A DNA stretch of 5,831 nt from Planctomycetaceae bacterium UBA969 (GCA_002303765.1 DBCB01000015.1:1-5831); one strand, 5' to 3'. Numbered from the stretch's first letter, positions 1-5,263 are shown. The notes: generated by a model not told the origin, from the sequence alone. A program made the numbers and translations.

Positions 1-266
1 ACAGGGCCCATAAGCAAAACAAGTTCATCGTAAACGAATTTTACAATTTGTTCGCTAGGGTCTAAACTTCGAAGAACTTCTTGGCCGATTGATTTTTCGG
101 TGATGCGATTAATAAAGTTTTCAGCGGCGGTAAAGTTCACATCGGCATCGAGAAGAACGATGCGGATAGCTTCCATCGCCTCGCGGATGTTCGCCTCAGA
201 AAGGCGCCCTTTTCCACGCAGGGTTTTTAAAGCTGCGGCCAACCCTTTTCGTAAACCATCAAACAT
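1..266 (-). CDS. ffh: Signal recognition particle GTPase Ffh, N-terminal part (cut by window edge)
   Basis: Ffh is the protein subunit of the bacterial signal recognition particle. It binds SRP RNA and signal sequences emerging from the ribosome and delivers the complex to the membrane receptor FtsY. The 88 visible residues start MFDGLRKGLAAALKTLRGKG and cover the helical N domain. Family signatures are LRGKGRLSE (16-24), LLDADVNF (38-45, the usual ALLEADVN-type motif), KSIGQEVL (58-65) and DELVLLMG (80-87), which leads into the G domain outside the window. The ATG at 264-266 gives the canonical MFDGL start; a weak GGGA Shine-Dalgarno-like sequence (plus-strand 272-275) lies 5 bases before it. 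The frame stays open to base 1, so this is an edge truncation and not a broken gene. FtsY shares the domain but normally has a long acidic N-terminus before it, so Ffh is strongly preferred. Confidence 0.93.
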   Translation of the reverse strand, partial: MFDGLRKGLAAALKTLRGKGRLSEANIREAMEAIRIVLLDADVNFTAAENFINRITEKSIGQEVLRSLDPSEQIVKFVYDELVLLMGP

Positions 267-320
267 AGCAGTCCCAATAAAAATCGAATGCGCCTAAATT
301 GCGCTAGAACACTATCTTTT

Positions 321-348
321 ATTATAAAAGAATGCACTGCAGGTGCAA
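321..348 (-). promoter_or_regulatory. Putative sigma-70-type promoter of ffh
   Basis: Read on the minus strand there is a perfect TATAAT (326 down to 321), preceded after 16 bases by TTGCAC (348 down to 343, three of six consensus bases). Transcription would start near 314 and leave a leader of about 48 bases before the ffh ATG. The -10 match is exact, the -35 is poor, and an inverted repeat overlaps the -35. Confidence 0.45.
333..347. repeat. Short inverted repeat over the ffh -35 region
   Basis: TGCAC (333-337) and GTGCA (343-347) are perfect 5-base inverted arms around TGCAG. The repeat lies over the -35 and spacer of the predicted ffh promoter, where an operator would be expected. With arms this short a chance occurrence is possible. 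Confidence 0.3.
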
Positions 349-402
349 CCTATCGTTGGAAAACTCGCTCTTAATAAATATTATCGTCACTTTTAATCTA
401 AT

Positions 403-415
403 TTGATTGTATCAA
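403..415. repeat. Inverted repeat TTGAT-TGT-ATCAA
   Basis: Two perfect 5-base arms (403-407 and 411-415) surround a 3-base centre in the AT-rich gap between ffh and the methyltransferase. It could be a regulator site for either divergent transcript, but no regulator gene is nearby and AT-rich DNA yields such repeats by chance. Confidence 0.2.
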
Positions 416-436
416 TTATCATGAGTAAGTGAACAA

Positions 437-446
437 AAGTATACTT
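437..446. repeat. Perfect 10-base palindrome AAGTATACTT
   Basis: AAGTATACTT is exactly self-complementary. It ends 29 bases before the TTGACA at 476-481, a distance at which an activator or repressor could act on that promoter. No protein can be assigned to it. Confidence 0.25.
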
Positions 447-475
447 AAAAATCGTCGCATTATTTTTTTAAATCA

Positions 476-505
476 TTGACAGAACAATCCCCAAAAGTTT
501 ATCTT
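476..505 (+). promoter_or_regulatory. Putative plus-strand promoter ahead of a short terminated transcript
   Basis: A perfect TTGACA (-35, 476-481) is followed after 18 bases by TATCTT (500-505, four of six consensus bases). A start near 512 would lie only about 20 bases before the strong terminator at 533-571, so transcripts from it would end at about 60 nucleotides unless they read through into the methyltransferase gene at 639. The -35 is convincing and the -10 moderate. Confidence 0.4.
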
Positions 506-532
506 ATATTCTTGGCCTCTTCTCTGTTCCGG

Positions 533-571
533 CCCCGCTAACGCAGTCAAATGTATTAGCGGGGTTTTTTT
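533..571 (+). terminator. Intrinsic terminator between ffh and the methyltransferase gene
   Basis: CCCCGCTAA (533-541) pairs perfectly with TTAGCGGGG (556-564) around a 14-base loop, and seven T (565-571) follow immediately. It points along the plus strand, yet there is no plus-strand gene upstream of it in the window: ffh runs the other way. It therefore ends either a short RNA started near 512 or antisense transcription, or it acts as an attenuator for the gene at 639. Confidence 0.82.
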
Positions 572-638
572 ATACCTCCAAAGCCTTCTACCTTAAACTA
601 CATTGCGTCTTTATCCTTAATCACACGCACCACCCATA

Positions 639-1310
639 ATGACAAACCTACACCGAATTTTAGAACCCGAAGTGATGGACACCCTCGAGGAAGCATTCGA
701 ATACGACTCTATGGATCACAGCCAAGTCAATGAAGTCTTTTGCAACGATTTTTTTGCTGCAAGGAATCTAACCGATGGCGCTCAGGTTCTCGATGTTGGT
801 ACAGGCACAGCCCAAATCCCCTTAGCAATGTGCAGACGCAACAGCGGCCTAAAGATTACCGCAATCGACCTCGCAGAATCAATGCTGACACTAGGAAATA
901 AAAATATCCAAACTGCACGCCTACAAGATTCCATCACACTAGCTCAAGTTGATTCAAAAAAAATGCCCTACCCTGATGAATCTTTTGACCAAGTTATTTC
1001 CAACAGCATCATCCATCACATTCCAAATCCTATTGAATGCTTTAAGGAAATGATCCGGGTCACAAAAAAAGACGGGTTATTATTTATCCGTGATCTGCTT
1101 CGCCCCTTTTCCATGGCCGAACTTCAAAACATTGTTAATCTGCATGCAGGCGACGCCACGCCTAAACAAAAACAATTGTTTACAGATTCGCTGCACGCTT
1201 CGCTATCTCTTACGGAAGTTCGCAAAATGGTAAAACTATTTGGCTTTGAGGCCTTCACAGTAATTCAGTCTTCCAACAGGCACTGGACCTTTACCGCCAG
1301 GAAATCTTGA
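639..1310 (+). CDS. Class I SAM-dependent methyltransferase
   Basis: A 223-residue soluble protein with the Rossmann-like fold of small-molecule methyltransferases (Methyltransf_11/25 type). The SAM-binding motif I is VLDVGTGTAQ (50-59). An acidic residue at the end of the second strand (D77, in ITAIDLAESM) should contact the SAM ribose. VDSKKMPYPDESFDQVISNS (104-123) matches the motif around the third and fourth strands, and GLLFIRDLLRP (146-156) the strand-five region. The acceptor substrate cannot be read from the sequence. No membrane segment or signal peptide is seen. The ATG at 639 is the first in the frame, but no Shine-Dalgarno sequence precedes it, so initiation may be weak or SD-independent. 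The MlaE-type permease gene begins 10 bases after its stop, which suggests co-transcription. The terminator ending at 571 lies upstream, so the pair's own promoter would fall at 572-638 (no clear match seen) or depend on read-through. Confidence 0.85.
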   Translation: MTNLHRILEPEVMDTLEEAFEYDSMDHSQVNEVFCNDFFAARNLTDGAQVLDVGTGTAQIPLAMCRRNSGLKITAIDLAESMLTLGNKNIQTARLQDSITLAQVDSKKMPYPDESFDQVISNSIIHHIPNPIECFKEMIRVTKKDGLLFIRDLLRPFSMAELQNIVNLHAGDATPKQKQLFTDSLHASLSLTEVRKMVKLFGFEAFTVIQSSNRHWTFTARKS

Positions 1311-1320
1311 AAGGCTTGAA

Positions 1321-2076
1321 ATGCATAGTCTGATACAAATAGGCCACGGTATAATGTTCACCTTGGAAGCAGTTTATCAACTTCCGTTTGCGATCAAAAC
1401 TCCGCAGGAACTAATTCGCCAAACTTACAAAACCTTGATTGGCGCACTTCCCTTGGCGATTATTGCAGGGTTGGCAATCGGGGTCGTAGTTTGGATTCAT
1501 TTGCGCGATGCATTGGTAAATGTCGCAGGCCCATCTGCAATGACATACCTGCCCCAAGCATTGGCGCTGGCAGTGGTAGTTGAATTTGCGCCATTATGTT
1601 CGGCACTAATTCTTGCAGGAAGATCGGGCTCAAGCCTTGCTGCGGAAATTGGCTCAATGAAACAAACAGAACAAATTGACGCCCTTACGCTTTTGGGAAT
1701 AAGGCCGATGCAAGCCTTGATAGCTCCCAGAATTTTAGCATGCGTAATCTCACTTCCAATCCTTACAGTGTTCACCGCATACTTGGCGATTTACTCAGGA
1801 TTTCTAACGGAATCACTTACCGGTTCGATGAGTTTTTCCCAATATCAAAACGAAGTGTTAAGGGTACTAACCTTACGAGAATCCCTGCCCGCCTTGGGGA
1901 AAACCTTCGTTTTCGGGCTCGCAATTGGAATCTCGGGTTGCTACTACGGCATGGAAACCGAAGGCGGTACCGAAGGCGTAGGCAAAGCTGCAACCCAAGG
2001 CGTTGTTAGTTCCATCATCTCGGTTCTTATCTTAAATGTGTTTCTTGTAAAAACCATCCAGTTCTTTTTCAACTAG
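1321..2076 (+). CDS. MlaE/YrbE-family ABC transporter permease
   Basis: A 251-residue inner-membrane protein of the MlaE (YrbE, DUF140) family, the permease of ABC systems that move phospholipids or other lipids between inner and outer membranes with an ATPase (MlaF) and an MCE protein (MlaD). Family signatures are EFAPLCSALILAGRSGSSLA (88-107), AEIGSMKQTEQIDALTLLGI (108-127), the APRILA segment (135-140) and GTEGVGKAATQGVVSS (216-231). Hydrophobic stretches near 39-60, 78-100, 133-163, 195-212 and 226-249 fit the usual membrane-spanning core. Length is close to the family norm, with a short N-terminus. The ATG at 1321 has a good SD, GAAAGG at 1309-1314, overlapping the end of the methyltransferase gene, so translation is likely coupled. 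No ATPase or MCE gene follows: the next gene converges on it 13 bases away. Partners must be encoded elsewhere or lie outside the window, and the transported substrate is unknown. Confidence 0.9.
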   Translation: MHSLIQIGHGIMFTLEAVYQLPFAIKTPQELIRQTYKTLIGALPLAIIAGLAIGVVVWIHLRDALVNVAGPSAMTYLPQALALAVVVEFAPLCSALILAGRSGSSLAAEIGSMKQTEQIDALTLLGIRPMQALIAPRILACVISLPILTVFTAYLAIYSGFLTESLTGSMSFSQYQNEVLRVLTLRESLPALGKTFVFGLAIGISGCYYGMETEGGTEGVGKAATQGVVSSIISVLILNVFLVKTIQFFFN

Positions 2077-2093
2077 TGATTTCTAACAATCAC
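2076..2093. repeat. Hairpin over the stops of two convergent genes
   Basis: GTGATT (2076-2081) and AATCAC (2088-2093) form a perfect 6-bp stem around a 6-base loop. The arms include the last base of the permease TAG stop and the oxidoreductase stop (TCA, 2090-2092). There is little G/C and no T-run, so it would be a weak terminator at best. Confidence 0.3.
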
Positions 2094-3376
2094 AAAGTCC
2101 AACCTTTTCGATATTCCCTGAACAGGAATTTATCTGCGTCTTTGTTCCCCGTAGTGCCTTTGGCATCGTCCCAACTTATTTTCGCACCACTGCGAAGAGA
2201 GACATTACCCAGCAATACAGTTTCAGCAAGCGCGCCACTGTAATCAAAATTACACGTGGTCACTTTCTTGTTTTTTATCGCATCAACCCATTCCTGATGA
2301 TGGCCTATTGAATTAGGAATGGTGGCAGGTGGCGCAGTAAAGCCCTTAAACTTATCTTCGGGCATAAGTTTATACTTCGAGTAATCAGCTATCAACTGGC
2401 CTTTGGTTCCTTCGAAAAGAATTCCTGAAGCAAAACCATGATAAGGTACTACATGATCCCAACCCGGCCCTTTTACGCCATTATACCACGTAAGATGCAC
2501 CGCGGGCTTTTTGCCCCTCATAGGATAGTTATAATCCGCTTTGACAAGATCTGGAACAGTTTGATCACCCGCTTGAATCCTTTTCGAAACCGCCTCAACT
2601 GTTAGGGGCTTTCGCAAATCAAGAGACCAATGCACAAGATCCATGTAATGGCATGCCATGTCTGCAAACACTCCGCCACCAAACTCCCAGAAATATCTCC
2701 AGTTAAAGTGGGTAAAGGCTGGATCATAAGGCCGGTGGGCAACGGGCCCAAGCCAAAGATCGTAATCAAAACCGGCAGGCACTGTTACAGGGGTCTTGGA
2801 AAGGGTTCGAATATTGGGAAGAGAATTGACCCATACCTGAACTCTACTAATTTCACCCAATACGCCTGCTTGTATAATTTCAACGACTCTGCGGTAATTA
2901 TTTCCCGCATGAATTTGCGTTCCCATTTGGGTGACTAGCCCTTTTTCGTTTGCGATTTTCACCATCTTTCGAACCTCTAGCACCGAATGGGCCAAAGGCT
3001 TTTCGCAATAAACAGGTCTGCCAGATTGCATAACTGCAATGGCCTGCACTGCATGCACATGGTCTGGAGTGCTAACCACGATAGCGTCAAGCTCTTTGAG
3101 GTCGATCAATTTCCGATAGTCTTGGAAAAACTTAGCTTTAGGATGAGCACTTCTTGCCTTGGCAGCGTTGTTTTCATCTACATCGCAAAGGGCAACGATA
3201 TTTTCGCTTAAAACCCCTGCAAGATTCGATGCCCCTTTCCCCGATAACCCTATCAAACCGATGTTAAGCTTTGGCTTATTTTCCTGCGCCCTGATGATTC
3301 CCGGAGCAACCATCAAGCCTGCTGCAAGGGTAGAACTTTTCTTAATAAAACTGCGGCGCTGTTCTCGGATATTCAT
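2090..3376 (-). CDS. Tat-exported Gfo/Idh/MocA family NAD(P)-dependent oxidoreductase
   Basis: A 428-residue oxidoreductase of the glucose-fructose oxidoreductase / inositol dehydrogenase family, which typically oxidises or reduces sugars and sugar derivatives. The N-terminus carries a twin-arginine signal: RRSFIKKS (7-14), then a hydrophobic segment (about 15-28) ending IIRAQ, so the folded enzyme is probably exported. The nucleotide-binding region is IGLIGLSGKGASN (39-51), STPDHVHA (102-109) follows, and the catalytic-lysine motif is CEKPLAH (124-130, K126). The C-terminal domain has the active-site stretch FADMACHYMDLVHW (237-250) with H243 and D246. The ATG at 3374-3376 is preferred over an in-frame ATG 14 codons upstream: an AGGAG Shine-Dalgarno (plus-strand 3383-3387) sits 6 bases before it, and it puts the RR motif at the usual position. 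The substrate cannot be deduced; planctomycete genomes carry many such paralogues. It converges on the permease gene and diverges from the leuA leader. Confidence 0.9.
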   Translation of the reverse strand: MNIREQRRSFIKKSSTLAAGLMVAPGIIRAQENKPKLNIGLIGLSGKGASNLAGVLSENIVALCDVDENNAAKARSAHPKAKFFQDYRKLIDLKELDAIVVSTPDHVHAVQAIAVMQSGRPVYCEKPLAHSVLEVRKMVKIANEKGLVTQMGTQIHAGNNYRRVVEIIQAGVLGEISRVQVWVNSLPNIRTLSKTPVTVPAGFDYDLWLGPVAHRPYDPAFTHFNWRYFWEFGGGVFADMACHYMDLVHWSLDLRKPLTVEAVSKRIQAGDQTVPDLVKADYNYPMRGKKPAVHLTWYNGVKGPGWDHVVPYHGFASGILFEGTKGQLIADYSKYKLMPEDKFKGFTAPPATIPNSIGHHQEWVDAIKNKKVTTCNFDYSGALAETVLLGNVSLRSGAKISWDDAKGTTGNKDADKFLFREYRKGWTL

Positions 3377-3432
3377 TATTAACTCCTGCAAATCATCAGG
3401 AAAGAAGGCGGGTGACAAACACTTATTTCTTT

Positions 3433-3461
3433 AACATCGCACAGATTTCCGATCCCGTCAA
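3433..3461 (-). promoter_or_regulatory. Possible promoter of the oxidoreductase gene
   Basis: On the minus strand TTGACG (3461 down to 3456, five of six consensus bases) is followed after 17 bases by GATGTT (3438 down to 3433, three of six). A start near 3426 would give a leader of about 50 bases. The -35 hexamer lies within a short inverted repeat, CCCG-TCAAC-CGGG (3454-3466). The -10 is poor, so this is tentative. Confidence 0.3.
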
Positions 3462-3474
3462 CCGGGTAATTGGA

Positions 3475-3487
3475 ACCAAAATTTGGT
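3475..3487. repeat. 13-base palindrome ACCAAAATTTGGT, candidate operator
   Basis: ACCAAA (3475-3480) and TTTGGT (3482-3487) are perfect inverted arms around a single A. The site sits between the oxidoreductase gene and the leuA leader, about 15 bases outside the predicted oxidoreductase -35 and about 30 bases before the leu leader -35. That position suits a regulator of one or both divergent units. The regulator is unknown. Confidence 0.35.
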
Positions 3488-3515
3488 AAATGTATCCCAA
3501 TAACACCCAGAAAGC

Positions 3516-3544
3516 TTGCATGAATCAGGTTTTAACCCTATTAT
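3516..3544 (+). promoter_or_regulatory. Putative promoter of the leu leader and leuA
   Basis: TATTAT (3539-3544, five of six consensus bases) lies 17 bases after TTGCAT (3516-3521, three of six). TATAAC (3542-3547, five of six) overlaps it in a shifted register. Either would start transcription near 3550-3554, a few bases before the leader-peptide ATG at 3556. The -10 is good and the -35 weak, so an activator or an upstream start is possible. Confidence 0.42.
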
Positions 3545-3555
3545 AACTTCTAACT

Positions 3556-3612
3556 ATGAATCGAAAATTACTACTTCTTGAGCTTCTCCTTATTCTTCCC
3601 CTTGCGGGATGA
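3556..3612 (+). CDS. Leucine-rich leader peptide of the leuA attenuator
   Basis: This 18-codon reading frame encodes MNRKLLLLELLLILPLAG. Nine of 18 residues are leucine (positions 5-8, 10-12, 14 and 16), plus one isoleucine. Six of the Leu codons are CTT; the others are TTA, CTA and CTC. It lies 94 bases upstream of leuA and ends (TGA 3610-3612) just before the antiterminator arm at 3614. Leader peptides rich in the end-product amino acid are the sensors of ribosome-mediated attenuation in leucine and other amino-acid operons: scarce charged tRNA-Leu stalls the ribosome inside the run. Here a stall over 3568-3603 would leave 3614 onward free, whereas a ribosome reaching the stop would cover it. 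No Shine-Dalgarno sequence is visible, and the predicted transcript starts within a few bases of the ATG, so leaderless initiation is likely. The role is inferred from composition, position and RNA pairing. Confidence 0.8.
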   Translation: MNRKLLLLELLLILPLAG

Positions 3613-3620
3613 ACCGGGGA
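3597..3620 (+). promoter_or_regulatory. Possible pause / anti-antiterminator hairpin in the leu leader
   Basis: TCCCC (3597-3601), at the end of the Leu-codon region, can pair with GGGGA (3616-3620), which is part of the antiterminator 5' arm. A smaller alternative is TCCC (3597-3600) with GGGA (3606-3609). Either would play the 1:2 hairpin role and favour termination when the leader is not translated. The stems are short (4-5 bp). Confidence 0.42.
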
Positions 3621-3666
3621 TTTTTCTCGAAATTGATGACAACCTAAACGAGAATTATAACCCCGG
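3614..3666 (+). promoter_or_regulatory. Antiterminator structure of the leuA attenuator
   Basis: CCGGGG (3614-3619) pairs perfectly with CCCCGG (3661-3666). Inside it TTCTCG (3624-3629) pairs perfectly with CGAGAA (3649-3654), giving a two-helix hairpin separated by an internal loop. The 3' arm uses bases 3663-3666, which are the first four of the terminator stem, so the two structures exclude each other. The 5' arm begins two bases after the leader-peptide stop, within reach of a terminating ribosome's footprint. Confidence 0.68.
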
Positions 3667-3692
3667 AGCCAAAAGGTTCCGGTTTTTTTTTT
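3663..3692 (+). terminator. Attenuator terminator upstream of leuA
   Basis: CCGGAGCC (3663-3670) pairs with GGTTCCGG (3675-3682) over 8 bp, one of them G-U, around an AAAA loop, and ten T (3683-3692) follow at once. It is a textbook intrinsic terminator lying between the leucine-rich leader peptide and the leuA start codon 14 bases further on, so it must be bypassed for leuA to be expressed from the upstream promoter. Confidence 0.85.
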
Positions 3693-3706
3693 GTCGGGAG
3701 TTTTTT

Positions 3707-5263
3707 ATGAGCCAAGATAAGATCATCATTTTTGACACCACTCTTCGCGATGGCGAGCAATCGCCCGGCGCTAGCATGAACCTCGCTGAGAAACTTGAAG
3801 TGGGTATGGCTCTTCGCGACCTAGGCGTCGATGTCATCGAAGCTGGTTTCCCGATTGCATCTCCTGGGGATTTCGAATCCGTCCGGGAAATAGCCAGGCA
3901 GATTCATGGCCCGACCATCTGCGGTCTCGCCCGTTGCAATAACCCTGATATCGATCGCGCTTGGGAAGCCCTAAAAGACAACCCCAAGCCTCGCATCCAT
4001 GTATTTCTTGCAACCAGTGCCATTCATCGCGAATTCAAACTACGCATGGCTAAGGAAGAAATCGTACGCAGGGCTGTCGATGGTATTAAAAGAGCTAAAA
4101 GCTACTTAGATGATGTAGAATTTAGCCCCGAAGACGCTGCCCGTACCGAACTCGATTTCCTTACGGAAGTAGTTGAAAAAGCAATCGAGGCCGGTGCTAC
4201 AACGATTAATATTCCCGATACCGTAGGCTATGCCATGCCCGAGCAATACGCCAAGGTGATCGCTCACCTGAAAAAACATGTACGGGGTATTGATAAAGCT
4301 ATTCTGAGTGTGCATTGCCATGATGATCTCGGCCTTGCGGTTGCGAATAGCCTTGCCGCAGTTTTAGAAGGTGCCCGACAAATCGAATGCACCATCAATG
4401 GCATTGGTGAACGAGCTGGAAACTGCGCTCTTGAAGAAGTTGTGATGGCTATTAAAACCCGTCAGGACTACTTCAAGCTAGAAACCAACATCAACACAAA
4501 AAAAATATTCTCCACCAGCAAGCTTGTCTCCCATGTAACGGGAATACAAGTTCAACGCAACAAAGCAATCGTTGGGCAAAACGCATTCGCCCATGAGGCA
4601 GGCATTCATCAAGATGGCATGCTCAAAGAACGATCTACTTACGAAATCATGAACCCAGTTGATATCGGCTTGGCTCAAACCGATCTGGTACTTGGAAAAC
4701 ACAGTGGCAGGCACGCCTTAAAGCAAAGAGTACAAGAACTTGGCTATCACCTTGATGAAGCCCAGTTCCAAAGGCTCTTCGACGATTTCAAAATCCTCGC
4801 TGACCGTAAAAAAGTCATCTACGATGCTGATATCGAAGCACTTGCTGAAGCAAAAATCCATTCCGATCCTACCATTTGGACTTTGGAAGCCGTAACTTGC
4901 AATGCGGGCACCGGAACAATTCCTTCCGCTGTTGTTGCCCTTTGGCATAAAGATGGCCATATAGTTCGAGACGCCTGCATTGGCGACGGCCCTGTAGATG
5001 CAGTTTTCAAAGTTATTTCAAAACTTACAGGCGTGAATGTCACCCTGAAAGATTATCGCCTGAGAAATGTCACCGTCGGGGAAGATGCCCAAGGCGAAGC
5101 TCAAATCGAAGCATTATTTGAAGGCAAGGTATTAAATGGCAGGGCTGTCAGTACCGATGTTATTGAAGCCAGTGCTGTTGCGTTTCTTCAGGTAATCAAT
5201 CGGGTACTGATGAGGCAGGCGCATGGCGACCGCATCAAACCAACAGAAAATCTCCCCCAGTAA
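3707..5263 (+). CDS. leuA: 2-isopropylmalate synthase
   Basis: LeuA condenses acetyl-CoA with 2-oxoisovalerate to 2-isopropylmalate, the first committed step of leucine synthesis, in the cytoplasm. The 518-residue length fits bacterial LeuA. The TIM-barrel starts with FDTTLRDGEQSPG (9-21, catalytic R14 and metal ligand D15). Other signatures are VIEAGFP (43-49), VEFSPEDAART (137-147), INIPDTVGY (167-175), SVHCHDDLG (201-209, metal ligands H203 and H205) and NGIGERAGNC (231-240, N239). HEAGIHQDGML (296-306) marks the accessory domain. The C-terminal part (about 390-505, with GTGTIPSA and GDGPVDAVFKVISKL) is the leucine-binding regulatory domain, so feedback inhibition is expected. Homocitrate and citramalate synthases are related but fit less well. 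The ATG at 3707 is chosen because GGGAG (3696-3700) lies 6 bases before it and MSQDKIIIFDTTLRDGEQ is the normal family start; the frame stays open upstream to a TTG at 3578, but that extension runs through the attenuator. No other leu gene follows. Confidence 0.96.
   Translation: MSQDKIIIFDTTLRDGEQSPGASMNLAEKLEVGMALRDLGVDVIEAGFPIASPGDFESVREIARQIHGPTICGLARCNNPDIDRAWEALKDNPKPRIHVFLATSAIHREFKLRMAKEEIVRRAVDGIKRAKSYLDDVEFSPEDAARTELDFLTEVVEKAIEAGATTINIPDTVGYAMPEQYAKVIAHLKKHVRGIDKAILSVHCHDDLGLAVANSLAAVLEGARQIECTINGIGERAGNCALEEVVMAIKTRQDYFKLETNINTKKIFSTSKLVSHVTGIQVQRNKAIVGQNAFAHEAGIHQDGMLKERSTYEIMNPVDIGLAQTDLVLGKHSGRHALKQRVQELGYHLDEAQFQRLFDDFKILADRKKVIYDADIEALAEAKIHSDPTIWTLEAVTCNAGTGTIPSAVVALWHKDGHIVRDACIGDGPVDAVFKVISKLTGVNVTLKDYRLRNVTVGEDAQGEAQIEALFEGKVLNGRAVSTDVIEASAVAFLQVINRVLMRQAHGDRIKPTENLPQ

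Noticed and set aside
100..297. Plus-strand 65-codon ORF opposite ffh
   Set aside because: It is the antisense shadow of the ffh N-terminus, is rich in Arg/Ala/Ser without family features, and has no ribosome binding site.
512..541. TTG-started nine-codon frame before the terminator at 533-571
   Set aside because: It has no SD, lies almost at the predicted transcript start and is not enriched for any amino acid, so it does not support a leader-peptide attenuator there.
267..638. SRP RNA (4.5S-type) near ffh
   Set aside because: I looked for the conserved SRP RNA tip motif (GGUCAGG...GGAAGCAGC-like) on both strands of this gap and did not find it.
3377..3418. Extended N-terminus of the oxidoreductase (MSPAFFPDDLQELI)
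   Set aside because: The upstream ATG has no good SD, while the ATG at 3374-3376 has AGGAG 6 bases before it and places the twin-arginine motif at residues 7-8; the extension would bury the signal inside the protein.
2630..3434. Several plus-strand ORFs of 74-102 codons inside the oxidoreductase gene
   Set aside because: They lie opposite a well-supported gene, resemble no family and lack ribosome binding sites.
3488..3706. T-box riboswitch or leucine riboregulator of the Firmicutes type upstream of leuA
   Set aside because: No T-box consensus (TGGNACCGCG-like) is present; the Leu-rich peptide with competing hairpins explains the leader better.
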